This document shows, in pieces, positions 37,873 through 46,532 of a stretch of DNA of 64,000 bases. The notes beneath the pieces were generated by a model. It saw nothing but the letters and a program-made list of their open reading frames with translations, searched no databases and was not told the origin of the DNA. The DNA is from Butyrivibrio sp. (lineage in GTDB: Bacteria; Bacillota; Clostridia; Lachnospirales; Lachnospiraceae): contig NZ_JAGBLU010000138.1 in the NCBI RefSeq assembly GCF_017635265.1, positions 23,741 to 87,740 of the forward strand, read 5' to 3'. The position numbers and the translations under genes were made by a program. How positions within the stretch are numbered: position 1 is the first letter of the stretch; the number at the start of each line of letters is the position of its first letter.

Positions 37873-38157
37873 TCAGATGCTATCATCATCTGCTGTTTCA
37901 TCTACTGCTGCCTTGTCGTAAGCATCGAGAATTGTGTCCTGCAAAATCTTACGTGTATCTGAATTGATTGGATGAGCAATGTCGCGATACTCGCCATCAG
38001 TTGACTTCTTGCTGGGCATCGCAATAAACAATCCTCTTTCTCCCTCAATTACTTTTATATCATGAACCACAAATTCATTGTCAAAAGTAACTGATACTAC
38101 TGCACGCATTTTTCCCTGCTTTGTGACTTTCCTTACCCTTACGTCTGTTATTTTCAT
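37873..38157 (-). CDS. spoVG: Septation / RNA-binding regulator SpoVG
   Basis: 94 residues. [20 protein letters not shown], then [19 protein letters not shown] and [13 protein letters not shown] are diagnostic of SpoVG. SpoVG is a nucleic-acid binding regulator affecting septation, sporulation and envelope genes. ATG at 38157 is preferred, with AGGGGG six bases upstream; two in-frame upstream starts are less likely. The acidic tail DETADDDSI is variable in the family. Confidence 0.96.
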   Translation of the reverse strand: MKITDVRVRKVTKQGKMRAVVSVTFDNEFVVHDIKVIEGERGLFIAMPSKKSTDGEYRDIAHPINSDTRKILQDTILDAYDKAAVDETADDDSI

Positions 38158-38202
38158 CATGTACCCCCTCTCGGTCATAACAGTGTTTATGTATGTAGAA
38201 AA

Positions 38203-39321
38203 TTACAATACATATCTTTCATTATTCTCAACTACAATCTTTATGCCGTTTTCTTCTTTGTAGTAAGAATTGGCCTGAATTGTTCCATGGCTTTCAACGA
38301 TGCAGTTCTCTATATGAGAATTATCGCCGATATATACATCATTTAGGATGATTGAATTCTTGATGTAACAGTTGTTTCCGACAAATGCCCCCTTGAAAAT
38401 AACGGAATCTTCTATTGCACCGTTGATAATACATCCACTGGATATAAGGCTGTTTTTAACGTTAACTCCCACGTTGTATTTTGCAGGCGGAAGATCGACA
38501 ACCTTTGTGTAGATACCCGGATACTCACGGAAGAAATACCGTCTTACTTCAGGCTTGAGGAAATCCATATTGGTTCTGTAATAATCCTCAACTGAAGCGA
38601 TATTGTTCCAATACTCTTTTATCTTGTATCCATAGATTCGTTTCATATCCTTATATCTTACAAGAATATCTCTAACGAAATCGTATCTCTCTTCTTCTTC
38701 AGCTCTTTCAATGAGTTCGATAAGCTGACGTCTTCTTATTACATAGATACCACACGAAATGGTGTTTGATCTTGATACTACAGGCTTCTCTTCGAACTCT
38801 TCGATTCGACTCTCCTCATTCATTCTGATGGTTCCGAATCTCTCAGTATCAATATCTGCAGGCATATCCTTACATACTACAGTAATATCTGCCTGCTTCT
38901 GAATGTGGTACTCTAAAAGCTTAGCATAGTCCATCTTATATACACAGTCACCGGAAGTGATGATAACATATGGCTCATGGCAGCTTCTTAAAAAATCAAG
39001 GTTCTGTGCAATTGCATCTGCTGTACCTCTGTACCAGAGATTTCCTGATGCCTTTACTGCAGGAGTAAATACATAAAGACCACCCTGCTTACGTCCAAAA
39101 TCCCACCATTTTGATGAACTAAGGTGTGAATTAAGGCTCCCTGCATTGTACTGTGTAAATACTGCAACTGTCTGAATATGAGAGTTTGTCATATTACTCA
39201 GTGCAAAATCAATACTTCTGTAAAAACCTGCTACAGGCATAGCGCAAACCGCTCTTTTCTTGGAGAGCTCCTGCATTCTGCTACTGCTACCACCTGCTAA
39301 AATAATGCCAATCGCTCTCAT
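38203..39321 (-). CDS. glgD: ADP-glucose pyrophosphorylase regulatory subunit GlgD
   Basis: 372 residues of nucleotidyltransferase plus left-handed beta-helix. The N-terminus IGIILAGGSSSRMQELSKKR lacks the intact GlgC-type glycine/arginine motif, as in GlgD, which is a regulatory or low-activity partner that raises GlgC activity. SGDCVYKMDY and the EEKPVVSRSN region are retained. It begins one base after the glgC stop. It functions in glycogen synthesis. Confidence 0.94.
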   Translation of the reverse strand: MRAIGIILAGGSSSRMQELSKKRAVCAMPVAGFYRSIDFALSNMTNSHIQTVAVFTQYNAGSLNSHLSSSKWWDFGRKQGGLYVFTPAVKASGNLWYRGTADAIAQNLDFLRSCHEPYVIITSGDCVYKMDYAKLLEYHIQKQADITVVCKDMPADIDTERFGTIRMNEESRIEEFEEKPVVSRSNTISCGIYVIRRRQLIELIERAEEEERYDFVRDILVRYKDMKRIYGYKIKEYWNNIASVEDYYRTNMDFLKPEVRRYFFREYPGIYTKVVDLPPAKYNVGVNVKNSLISSGCIINGAIEDSVIFKGAFVGNNCYIKNSIILNDVYIGDNSHIENCIVESHGTIQANSYYKEENGIKIVVENNERYVL

Positions 39322-39322
39322 G

Positions 39323-40591
39323 TCAATCACCTGCCTTATCTAATGTTCTGCCGCTGTCAAGGACACCGCCCGGGTAATCCTCAGCAGTAGTAATTCCCGA
39401 AATCATAATATTCTTACCGATTGTTACATCATTTGGAATAACAGATTTCTCACCGATAGTGCAGAGACCTTCACAGTAAATGTTTGGCTTAGTCTCATTT
39501 TCTTTTTCCTCGAAGGCTCCGATCCTTACATTGTTTCCAATCTTAACCTTCTCGGCAACGATACCTTTTTCTATGTTGCAGCCTTCACCAATCTCTGTTT
39601 CATTCATAATAATAGAGTGACTTACAACTGTATCTTTTCCAATTTTTACGCCGGGACCTATAACTGAGTTATAAACCTTACCGTAAATTTCACAGCCTTC
39701 ACCTACGATACTGCGCTCAATTGCGCTGTCAGATCCGAGATACTGTGGTGGCTGAACATCACTTGCAGTATAAATTTTCCAATACTCTTCATAAAGATTG
39801 AACTCAGGAACTATATCAATTAGCTCCATGTTTGCCTGCCAGTAAGATGTAAGCGTTCCTACATCTTTCCAGTATCCATCAAACTCATATGCATAAAGAG
39901 CCTGCCCCTGTTCTTTGCAATAAGGAATAATATGCTTACCAAAATCAAGACCTGCCTGATCTTTGTTAGCAATAAGAGCTTCTCTTAAAGCTTTCCATGA
40001 AAAAATATAGATACCCATAGAAGCAAGATTACTGCGTGGATGTTCAGGCTTTTCCTCAAAGTCTACAATCTTCTTGTTTTCATCGGTAATCATAATACCG
40101 AATCTGCTGGCCTCCTCCATAGGAACAGGCATAACTGCAATTGTAGCATCCGCATGACTTGCCTTGTGGAAATCAAGCATCGTTTCATAATCCATCTTAT
40201 ATATATGATCACCTGAAAGGATCAAAACATAATCCGGATTGTAGTTCTCCATATATTCAAGGTTCTGGTAAATAGCATTGGCTGTACCGGTATACCATTC
40301 ACTATTAGAACTCTTCTCGTAAGGAGGGAGTACCGTTACTCCACCAAAATTACGGTCTAGGTCCCACGGGATACCTATACCAATGTGAGAATTAAGTCTT
40401 AGGGGACGATACTGTGTAAGAACTCCCACAGTGTCCACTCCAGAATTGATGCAGTTACTAAGTGGGAAATCGATGATTCTGTATTTTCCCCCAAATGAAA
40501 CTGCAGGCTTTGCCATCTTGGCAGTTAACACTCCCAATCTGCTGCCCTGGCCCCCTGCCAGCAGCATGGCGATCATTTCTTTTTTTATCAT
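39323..40591 (-). CDS. glgC: Glucose-1-phosphate adenylyltransferase GlgC
   Basis: 422-residue ADP-glucose pyrophosphorylase, the committed step of glycogen synthesis. [46 protein letters not shown] and [12 protein letters not shown] are the catalytic and allosteric motifs; the C-terminal part is a beta-helix. The start at 40591 has GAGGTGG upstream. It is expressed with glgD from an extended -10 promoter; glgA, glgB and glgP are not in the window. Confidence 0.97.
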   Translation of the reverse strand: MIKKEMIAMLLAGGQGSRLGVLTAKMAKPAVSFGGKYRIIDFPLSNCINSGVDTVGVLTQYRPLRLNSHIGIGIPWDLDRNFGGVTVLPPYEKSSNSEWYTGTANAIYQNLEYMENYNPDYVLILSGDHIYKMDYETMLDFHKASHADATIAVMPVPMEEASRFGIMITDENKKIVDFEEKPEHPRSNLASMGIYIFSWKALREALIANKDQAGLDFGKHIIPYCKEQGQALYAYEFDGYWKDVGTLTSYWQANMELIDIVPEFNLYEEYWKIYTASDVQPPQYLGSDSAIERSIVGEGCEIYGKVYNSVIGPGVKIGKDTVVSHSIIMNETEIGEGCNIEKGIVAEKVKIGNNVRIGAFEEKENETKPNIYCEGLCTIGEKSVIPNDVTIGKNIMISGITTAEDYPGGVLDSGRTLDKAGD

Positions 40592-40690
40592 GTTCCACCT
40601 CGTTGCATTTTGTAGTCACAAGAACGTGACTTTGATACACCAGGCATGCCGAATGACATGCCACAGAAAACCGCTTTTTTCTTATATAAA

Positions 40691-40699
40691 AGTATAACA
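40691..40699 (-). promoter_or_regulatory. Extended -10 promoter of glgC-glgD
   Basis: TGTTATACT on the minus strand matches TGnTATAAT except one base; no good -35 is present, as is usual for extended -10 promoters. Confidence 0.6.
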
Positions 40700-40786
40700 T
40701 AAATAAATATTAAAAACACTCTATTTATCTCTTTTATTAAGATTATTAAGATTAGATTTAGCTTAATCGATTGCGGGAATAGTTTT

Positions 40787-40814
40787 TTGACTTTGATAGA
40801 ATAAGTGTTAGAAT
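40787..40814 (+). promoter_or_regulatory. Promoter of murC
   Basis: TTGACT (40787-40792), a 16-base spacer and TAGAAT (40809-40814) preceded by a TG extension, about 93 bases before the murC ATG. Confidence 0.7.
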
Positions 40815-40906
40815 ATATTGCGTTATATCATATTAATTTGTAGCTATTACAGATTTCTTAAATATAATTTGTTATGTCAAAAAAACATTCATGAATCGAG
40901 GATTTT

Positions 40907-42301
40907 ATGTACAAAATTAATTTTGATAAACCCGCACATGTTTACTTTATGGGCATCGGTGGAATATCTATGAGTGGTCTTGCCCATATATTAATAGAAA
41001 GGGGCTTTAAGGTTTCGGGCTCGGACAACAAAAAATCCGAAATGACAGAAAAACTTTCTGCTCAAGGTGCAAACATTATATATGGACAAAAAGCTGAAAA
41101 TATAACAGACTGCTCACCAATCGACGTAGTTGTGTACACTGCCGCAGTTCATCCCGATAACCCTGAATTTATGGCAGCAAAAGAGGCCGGCATTCCAATG
41201 CTCACCAGAGCTGAACTTCTTGGCCAGATCATGACTAATTATGATCTTCCTGTTGCAGTTGCAGGAACACATGGAAAAACAACAACTACTTCAATGCTCT
41301 CCAAGATTCTTTTGGAAGCAGATACTGACCCTACTCTTTCAATCGGCGGCGTATTTAAGGATATTGGGGGCAACATCCGTGTTGGTAAATCAGAATATTT
41401 TGTTACAGAAGCCTGCGAATATACAAACAGCTTTTTGAGCTTTTTCCCTAAAATCAGCATCATTACCAATATAGATGCAGATCATCTTGACTTCTTTAAG
41501 GACCTTGATGATATCAGACATTCCTTTAGAAAGTTTGCTAAGCTTTTACCTGAAGACGGAACTCTTGTTATCAACGGTGACATAGATAATGTTTCATATA
41601 TCACGGATGAGCTTAAATGCTCAATTATTACCTACGGCTCCACAGACGCTTTTGACTATTATCCAACAGACATTACTTATGATGATCACGGCAACGCCTC
41701 TTTTAAAGCACATTTAAAAGACGGCTCTGTGCTTGATATAAAGCTAGCTGTTCCCGGCGTTCACAATGTATACAATGCCCTTGCAGCTATTGCAGTTTCT
41801 ACTATATTAAATGTAGACAGCACTCACATCACTACTGCTCTCTCACTTTTCGGTGGAACAAGCAGAAGATTTGAGTATAAGGGCGAAGTTCACGGCATCA
41901 CTATTATTGATGACTATGCCCATCATCCAACAGAGATAAAGGCCACACTTACAGCTGCACAGAACTATCCACACAGAAAAATCTGGTGTGTTTTCCAGCC
42001 TCACACTTATACCAGAACAAAAGCTCTTTTGAACGAATTTGCCGATGCTCTTTCTCTGGCTGATCACGTTGTTTTGGCAGATATCTACGCCGCAAGAGAG
42101 ACCGATAATCTGGGAATAAGCTCACGTACGCTATGCGACAAGATAAAAGATCTTGGTCATGAATGTATGTATTTGCCAACTTTTGAAAACTTTAGTGAGA
42201 TAGAAAAGTTCCTTTTGCAAAATTGCACTAAAGGAGATTTGTTGATAACCATGGGTGCCGGTGATGTTGTTAAAATAGGCGACGAACTCCTTGGTAAATG
42301 A
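40907..42301 (+). CDS. murC: UDP-N-acetylmuramate--L-alanine ligase MurC
   Basis: 464-residue Mur ligase of peptidoglycan precursor synthesis. The N-terminal Rossmann start YFMGIGGISMSGLA, the ATP loop VAGTHGKTTTTSM, the ITNIDADHLD metal region and the C-terminal IIDDYAHHPTEI and FQPHTYTRTK motifs are all present. GAGGATTTT precedes ATG. It is followed by a strong terminator before the DnaA-box region. Confidence 0.98.
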   Translation: MYKINFDKPAHVYFMGIGGISMSGLAHILIERGFKVSGSDNKKSEMTEKLSAQGANIIYGQKAENITDCSPIDVVVYTAAVHPDNPEFMAAKEAGIPMLTRAELLGQIMTNYDLPVAVAGTHGKTTTTSMLSKILLEADTDPTLSIGGVFKDIGGNIRVGKSEYFVTEACEYTNSFLSFFPKISIITNIDADHLDFFKDLDDIRHSFRKFAKLLPEDGTLVINGDIDNVSYITDELKCSIITYGSTDAFDYYPTDITYDDHGNASFKAHLKDGSVLDIKLAVPGVHNVYNALAAIAVSTILNVDSTHITTALSLFGGTSRRFEYKGEVHGITIIDDYAHHPTEIKATLTAAQNYPHRKIWCVFQPHTYTRTKALLNEFADALSLADHVVLADIYAARETDNLGISSRTLCDKIKDLGHECMYLPTFENFSEIEKFLLQNCTKGDLLITMGAGDVVKIGDELLGK

Positions 42302-42304
42302 TAC

Positions 42305-42441
42305 TTATCCACATATCCACTTTTTTTATAAAAAAAGTATAAACAATTTCCGGTGGAAAACAGCCAATCCATTATTTACTGATGGATTGGCTATTTTATA
42401 TTTTTTTTATAATTTAATCCACATTATCCACATTGTCCACA
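42305..42441 (+). promoter_or_regulatory. Cluster of DnaA boxes flanking the murC terminator
   Basis: Perfect TTATCCACA at 42305-42313 and 42424-42432; one-mismatch boxes TAATCCACA at 42415-42423 and TTGTCCACA at 42433-42441. The last three abut exactly as head-to-tail 9-mers. They are preceded by a T/A-only tract (42391-42418) containing TATAAT at 42408-42413. They lie upstream of the DnaD-domain and DnaC-like genes. Confidence 0.75.
42362..42402 (+). terminator. Terminator of murC
   Basis: An 11-bp perfect stem AGCCAATCCAT/ATGGATTGGCT (42362-42372 with 42382-42392) followed by ATTTTATATTTTTTTT. Confidence 0.9.
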
Positions 42442-42611
42442 CAATTGGCTCAATTCCCCAAATGCGCACCAGTGCTGGATTTCTTCGTTACTTTTTCCCA
42501 TATCATTTAAGATATTTGTGTGTTAAGATTTGAATTGTTCGAAAGAGAGCACCAAATAAATGAATGCATCTTTGAACTTCGTAACTAAACTTGAGGTGAA
42601 AATATAACATG

Positions 42612-43760
42612 ATGGGGCGAGTAACAATCAGTCATAATTTAGGGGAGGATTCTACGAATGTTTCCAATATTTTTATTGACGAGTACATGCAAGACGCAAA
42701 TGATGCGCAGATTAAGATCTACCTCTTTTTACTGCGTATGATGAGTGCCAACCTGCCTACCAGCGTTTCGGCACTTGCAGATAAATTTAATCATACAGAA
42801 AAAGATGTCATAAGAGCACTTAAATACTGGGAAAAGAAAGAGCTTATCACACTTGAATATGACGGTTCAGGTAATCTTACCGGAATTCATATGGAGGACA
42901 TTAATCCTAAGACTAATTTCGGCAGAAGAAAGAACGATACTGTTTTAAGACCTCTTCCGGATATTCGTGAGCATACTGTCAGTGAGCCTGTGATCAGTAA
43001 AATTGCTGCTGATGAACACATTGCAGGGGAAGTAAAAAAAGCTCCGGCAAAGCCTAAATACTCTGCCGCTGAGCTTCGCGCTTTCAAAGAAGAAGAAGGC
43101 GCAGGAATTGTATTCCTTGCAGAGCAATATTTCGGAAGACCTCTCACTTCTACAGAAGCGCTTACGCTTTACTATATTCATGATGAGCTTAAATTCTCAG
43201 ATGATTTATTGGACTATCTGATGCAATATTGCGTCGATAATCATAAAGCTGATTTCAGATATGTAGAAAAGGTGGCTATAAACTGGAGTCAGGAAGGCAT
43301 CAAGACGCCAAAGCAGGCTCACGCGGAAATCTATAAGCATGATCCGAATGTAATCGGTATCATGAAGGCCCTGGGTATGGAAAACAGCCCAACTGAGAAA
43401 GAAGGAAACTTCATCAGTTCCTGGCTTGGGGAGTTGGGATTTTCGATGGATATTATTATGGAAGCCTGTGACCGCACTGTTATGGCGACTCAAAAAAACC
43501 GTTTGAAGTATTGCGACAGCATTCTTCGCAGCTGGCATGAAAAGAAAGCAAGTTCAAGGGAGGATATTGCCAGACTGGATGCCGACTTTACCGCAGATCT
43601 CAAGAAAAAAAGATCTAAGGCTTCCGTATCATCCATCACTACTAAAAGCCGCTTTGACGAATCATATATTCGCCCAAGCGGAAGCCAGAACCGTTTTAAT
43701 CAGTTTCAGCAAAATACATATGATTTTGCCGAGCTTGAGAAACAACTTCTGGACAACTAA
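42612..43760 (+). CDS. DnaD-domain primosome-type protein
   Basis: About 382 residues. The N-terminal winged helix (about 20-90; YLFLLRMMSANLPTSVSALA, then ALKYWEKKELITLEYDG) matches DnaD, and two central/C-terminal DnaD_2-type segments follow (about 140-235 and 240-310). DnaD remodels DNA and helps load the replicative helicase with DnaB and DnaI in Firmicutes. The next gene is a DnaC/DnaI-like ATPase, so both probably act in helicase loading. AGGTGA lies upstream of a double ATG; either may start. Confidence 0.9.
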   Translation: MGRVTISHNLGEDSTNVSNIFIDEYMQDANDAQIKIYLFLLRMMSANLPTSVSALADKFNHTEKDVIRALKYWEKKELITLEYDGSGNLTGIHMEDINPKTNFGRRKNDTVLRPLPDIREHTVSEPVISKIAADEHIAGEVKKAPAKPKYSAAELRAFKEEEGAGIVFLAEQYFGRPLTSTEALTLYYIHDELKFSDDLLDYLMQYCVDNHKADFRYVEKVAINWSQEGIKTPKQAHAEIYKHDPNVIGIMKALGMENSPTEKEGNFISSWLGELGFSMDIIMEACDRTVMATQKNRLKYCDSILRSWHEKKASSREDIARLDADFTADLKKKRSKASVSSITTKSRFDESYIRPSGSQNRFNQFQQNTYDFAELEKQLLDN

Positions 43761-44066
43761 GGTTACTATACAAAACAGCCCGGTAACCGGAATAGCTCTT
43801 ACCTGATTGGGGAATCAGATAAGAACTGCAAAAATTTAGCCCTGTACTTTTGGTTCGGCGGCGGCCAAGGCCTTCCCTGAAGCACGTACAGGGCTGTATT
43901 GTGCAAAGATTGCTGTTCAGTTCCTGACCAGTAATACTGCAATTTTGCAATTAAATCACTTCTCAATGAGCAAAATTGCCACTTGAATCACCTTCTCACG
44001 CAGCCCGCAGCACAGTGCTGGCTGCTGACTGAATAGTACATGCAAAGCCTTATTGGAGGACAAACC
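43761..44066. other. Structured non-coding region between the DnaD and DnaC-like genes
   Basis: 306 bases with no credible gene but at least five hairpins in series. GGTTAC/GTAACC is near 43763-43790 and a CTGATT/AATCAG hairpin near 43803-43822. A 10-bp AGCCCTGTAC/GTACAGGGCT stem lies near 43839-43897, GCAATTTTGC/GCAAAATTGC near 43939-43980, and GCAGCC/GGCTGC near 44001-44027. Part of the third (CCTGTACTTT then TCGGC) resembles the right end of element A. It could be a leader RNA, a small RNA or a decayed repeat. Confidence 0.55.
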
Positions 44067-45050
44067 ATGGCACTAACTAATGCTCAGTATGATGAAATCA
44101 TGCATGAATATGAAGAGCGGCGTGCTCTTCACAGACAGGAATTAGAAGACAGACAGCGATACGTTTACGAAACTGTTGAAGGCTATAAAGAGCTTGAAGA
44201 CGAAACAGCTTCTGCCAGCGTAGCTTTTGGCAAAAGGCTTCTTTCAGGAGAACGTCTGGACCGGTCTGTTCTTAGACGAGAGCTTGAAGAACTTGCAAGA
44301 CAAAAACTCATTCTTTTAACTGAAGCAGGTTTTTCTTCAGACTACCTTGATATGGGTTACACCTGTCAGGATTGCAAAGACACCGGTTATATCGGCAATG
44401 AAAAATGTCACTGTTTCAAACAGAAAATAATTGAAACTCTTTATGATAAATCCAATCTCAGAATGCTCACAAAAAGTGCTAATTTTAAGCTTTTAACCGA
44501 TAGATACTATCAAGGTGAGGATCTGATAAAATTCCGCGGTGCAGTCAAAGCTGCTGAAGAATTTATAAATAATTTTTGTTCTGACTACCAAAATCTTTTT
44601 ATTTATGGTACAGTTGGTACTGGCAAATCTTTCCTTTCGATATGTATTGCCAATGAGCTTCTTAAAAAAGGCCATTCTGTAATATATTTTAGCTCGACCG
44701 GATTATTTGAACTACTGGCTGAGAATTCATTTGACTACAAAAATAAGGGGGAACTTAGGGGGATCTATGAGGATTTGTACAATTGTGAACTACTGATCAT
44801 CGACGATCTTGGTACAGAACGTACAAATAGTTTTGTGGCTTCCGAGCTTTTCTCCTGTCTCAACGAACGCGACAACAGAAAAAAAGCGACGATCATTACC
44901 ACAAATCTTTCTCTTGAACAATTGCAAAACACTTACTCTGACAGAATTTTTTCAAGGATAACAAGTAATTTCAGACTCCTGAAACTTTCAGGTCAGGATA
45001 TCAGAAAAATAAAGAAAATTGCAAGAAAAGAAAGCGAGGATTTTCAGTAA
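44067..45050 (+). CDS. DnaC/DnaI-like helicase-loader ATPase with N-terminal zinc finger
   Basis: 327-residue AAA+ protein. A coiled N-terminal region is followed by a CxxC-x10-CxC zinc-binding motif (C100, C103, C114, C116), then Walker A YGTVGTGKSFLS, Walker B LLIIDDLGTE and sensor ITTNLSLEQL. This is the DnaC/DnaI family that loads the replicative helicase. GGAGG lies 7 bases before the start at 44067; an upstream ATG nine codons earlier is not supported. The stop overlaps the prs start (TAATG). Confidence 0.93.
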   Translation: MALTNAQYDEIMHEYEERRALHRQELEDRQRYVYETVEGYKELEDETASASVAFGKRLLSGERLDRSVLRRELEELARQKLILLTEAGFSSDYLDMGYTCQDCKDTGYIGNEKCHCFKQKIIETLYDKSNLRMLTKSANFKLLTDRYYQGEDLIKFRGAVKAAEEFINNFCSDYQNLFIYGTVGTGKSFLSICIANELLKKGHSVIYFSSTGLFELLAENSFDYKNKGELRGIYEDLYNCELLIIDDLGTERTNSFVASELFSCLNERDNRKKATIITTNLSLEQLQNTYSDRIFSRITSNFRLLKLSGQDIRKIKKIARKESEDFQ

Positions 45051-46264
45051 TGCCAAAAAGAGAAGAGAAACGTAATCTGGAGACTATTCCTGTAGGATCT
45101 CTGGGAATTATTCCACTTAAGGGAGTTCAGTCCCTTGCAGAGAAAGTCGATTACTATCTCGTAAAATGGAGAGCAGAAAGAGAGAACGAACATAAAGGTA
45201 GCCTTGCATTTACAGGCTATGAGCGTCCTTCTTATATCTTAGAGGCTGAGGTTCCAAGATTCGGAACCGGTGAAGCAAAAGGAGTTATTAAAACTTCCGT
45301 ACGAGGAGATGACCTTTATCTTCTTGTAGATGTATGTAACTATTCACAGACCTATTCTCTTTTCGGACAAGAAAATCATATGTCTCCTGATGATCACTAT
45401 CAGGATTTAAAAAGAATCATTGCAGCAGTAGGCGGTAAGGCAAGAAGAATCACTGTAATCATGCCATTCCTCTATGAGTCCCGTCAGCACAAAAGAAGCT
45501 CAAGAGAGTCTCTTGACTGCGCTATCGCTCTTCAGGAACTTGTCAAAATGGGTGTTGATAATATCATCACCTTTGATGCACATGATCCCAGAGTTCAAAA
45601 CGCCATTCCACTTAACGGCTTCGAAACAGTTCGCACAACATATCAATTTATAAAAGCACTTCTTCGCAATATATGGGATCTTAAGATTGATTCTGACCAC
45701 ATGATGGTAATAAGCCCGGATGAAGGCGGAATGGGAAGAGCCATCTATCTTGCAAGTGTACTTGGTCTTGATGTAGGAATGTTCTATAAGAGACGTGATT
45801 ATACACAGGTAGTTAATGGACGTAATCCAATTGTTTCTCACGAATTCCTTGGAACAAGTGTAGAAGGTAAATCCGTTATCATTGTTGATGATATGATTTC
45901 ATCAGGTGAGAGCATGCTTGATGTGGCAAGAGCACTTAAACAACGCAAAGCTGCGAGAATTTACGCATTCTCAACATTTGGATTATTTACAAGCGGTTTG
46001 GATATATTCGACAAGGCTTATGAAGAAGGAATCATCGACAGAGTATTTACAACCAACCTTGTTTACCAGACACCTGAGCTTCTTTCACGTGAATGGTATA
46101 TCAGCTGCGATATGAGCAAGTATATCGCCTACCTTATTGATACACTTAACCACGACGCTTCTATCAGCGACCTTCTTAATCCTGTTGAACGTATCAACAA
46201 TATCATTGAGCGCTACAACAGCGGAGAGCTTCGTGCTAGCCTTGAAGCTGAGAAAAAAATCTAA
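45050..46264 (+). CDS. prs: Ribose-phosphate pyrophosphokinase, divergent long form
   Basis: 404 residues, about 85 longer than usual PRPP synthetase. It carries an N-terminal extension, a family-like core with ITVIMPFLYESRQHKRSS (ATP-binding RQ) and ITFDAHDPRVQNAIP, and a PRPP loop VIIVDDMISSGESM (277-290), where canonical enzymes have DDxxDTxGT. Two tandem PRT folds are still recognisable. It makes PRPP for nucleotides, His and Trp, but kinetics and regulation may differ. It overlaps the DnaC-like gene by one base, an unusual partner. Confidence 0.85.
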   Translation: MPKREEKRNLETIPVGSLGIIPLKGVQSLAEKVDYYLVKWRAERENEHKGSLAFTGYERPSYILEAEVPRFGTGEAKGVIKTSVRGDDLYLLVDVCNYSQTYSLFGQENHMSPDDHYQDLKRIIAAVGGKARRITVIMPFLYESRQHKRSSRESLDCAIALQELVKMGVDNIITFDAHDPRVQNAIPLNGFETVRTTYQFIKALLRNIWDLKIDSDHMMVISPDEGGMGRAIYLASVLGLDVGMFYKRRDYTQVVNGRNPIVSHEFLGTSVEGKSVIIVDDMISSGESMLDVARALKQRKAARIYAFSTFGLFTSGLDIFDKAYEEGIIDRVFTTNLVYQTPELLSREWYISCDMSKYIAYLIDTLNHDASISDLLNPVERINNIIERYNSGELRASLEAEKKI

Positions 46265-46272
46265 ATTGTGAA

Positions 46273-46473
46273 CAAGAAAGCAGTGGAAATGGGGCAAGTG
46301 CATCCGGCTCTCTGATAGATTTTTTGGTAATTTATTGAAACTCAAAAAGAAGGCCCAAAGACCTTTCATGTTATTCAGAACAGGTCTTTGAACCTTCTTT
46401 TTTCATTTCATAAATTATTCCAAAAACTCTAAATCGAGCCAGCTACACTTGCCCCATTTCCACTGCTTTCTTG
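46273..46473. repeat. 201-bp near-palindromic element C with bidirectional terminator core
   Basis: The two halves are inverted copies. The outer 29 bases starting at 46273 are exactly repeated in inverse at the right end (46445-46473), and the intervening arms align with small gaps. The centre is a hairpin (46344-46364 with 46382-46402, 19 pairs and one 2x2 mismatch) with T-runs on both strands. It fills the gap between convergent prs and the HAD gene. The 17-base loop at 46365-46381 is, in inverse, nearly the loop of element A. Confidence 0.8.
46344..46402. terminator. Bidirectional terminator in the core of element C
   Basis: CAAAGACCT/AGGTCTTTG and AAAAAGAAGG/CCTTCTTTTT stems separated by a 2x2 mismatch; the plus strand continues CTTCTTTTTTC and the minus strand CTTCTTTTTG. 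It serves prs and the HAD phosphatase gene. Confidence 0.85.
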
Positions 46474-46532
46474 AATCCACGTTTTAGATATTCTGCAAGG
46501 AATCAAGGTCGCACTATTAAGCGTCTTACTAT

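Larger units (their letters stand above)
40592..40906. other. Divergent glgC/murC intergenic region
   Basis: 315 bases with no credible gene. The glgC side gives a leader of about 95 bases with two 6-bp hairpins (GGCATG/CATGCC and GTCAC/GTGAC types, about 40615-40665). The remainder is AT-rich promoter DNA for both directions. No known riboswitch pattern was recognised. Confidence 0.6.

Noticed and set aside
42302-42611. Chromosomal replication origin suggested by DnaA boxes and an AT-rich tract.
   Set aside because: dnaA, dnaN, rpmH and gyrase genes are absent, and gene orientation does not diverge from this point (46.5-60 kb is again mostly minus). Kept only as a DnaA-binding cluster.
43839-43900. 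SRP RNA-like segment because of GGAAGG and GGCC stretches on the minus strand.
   Set aside because: The conserved SRP tetraloop and asymmetric-loop bases are not in the right order, and the stem does not match.
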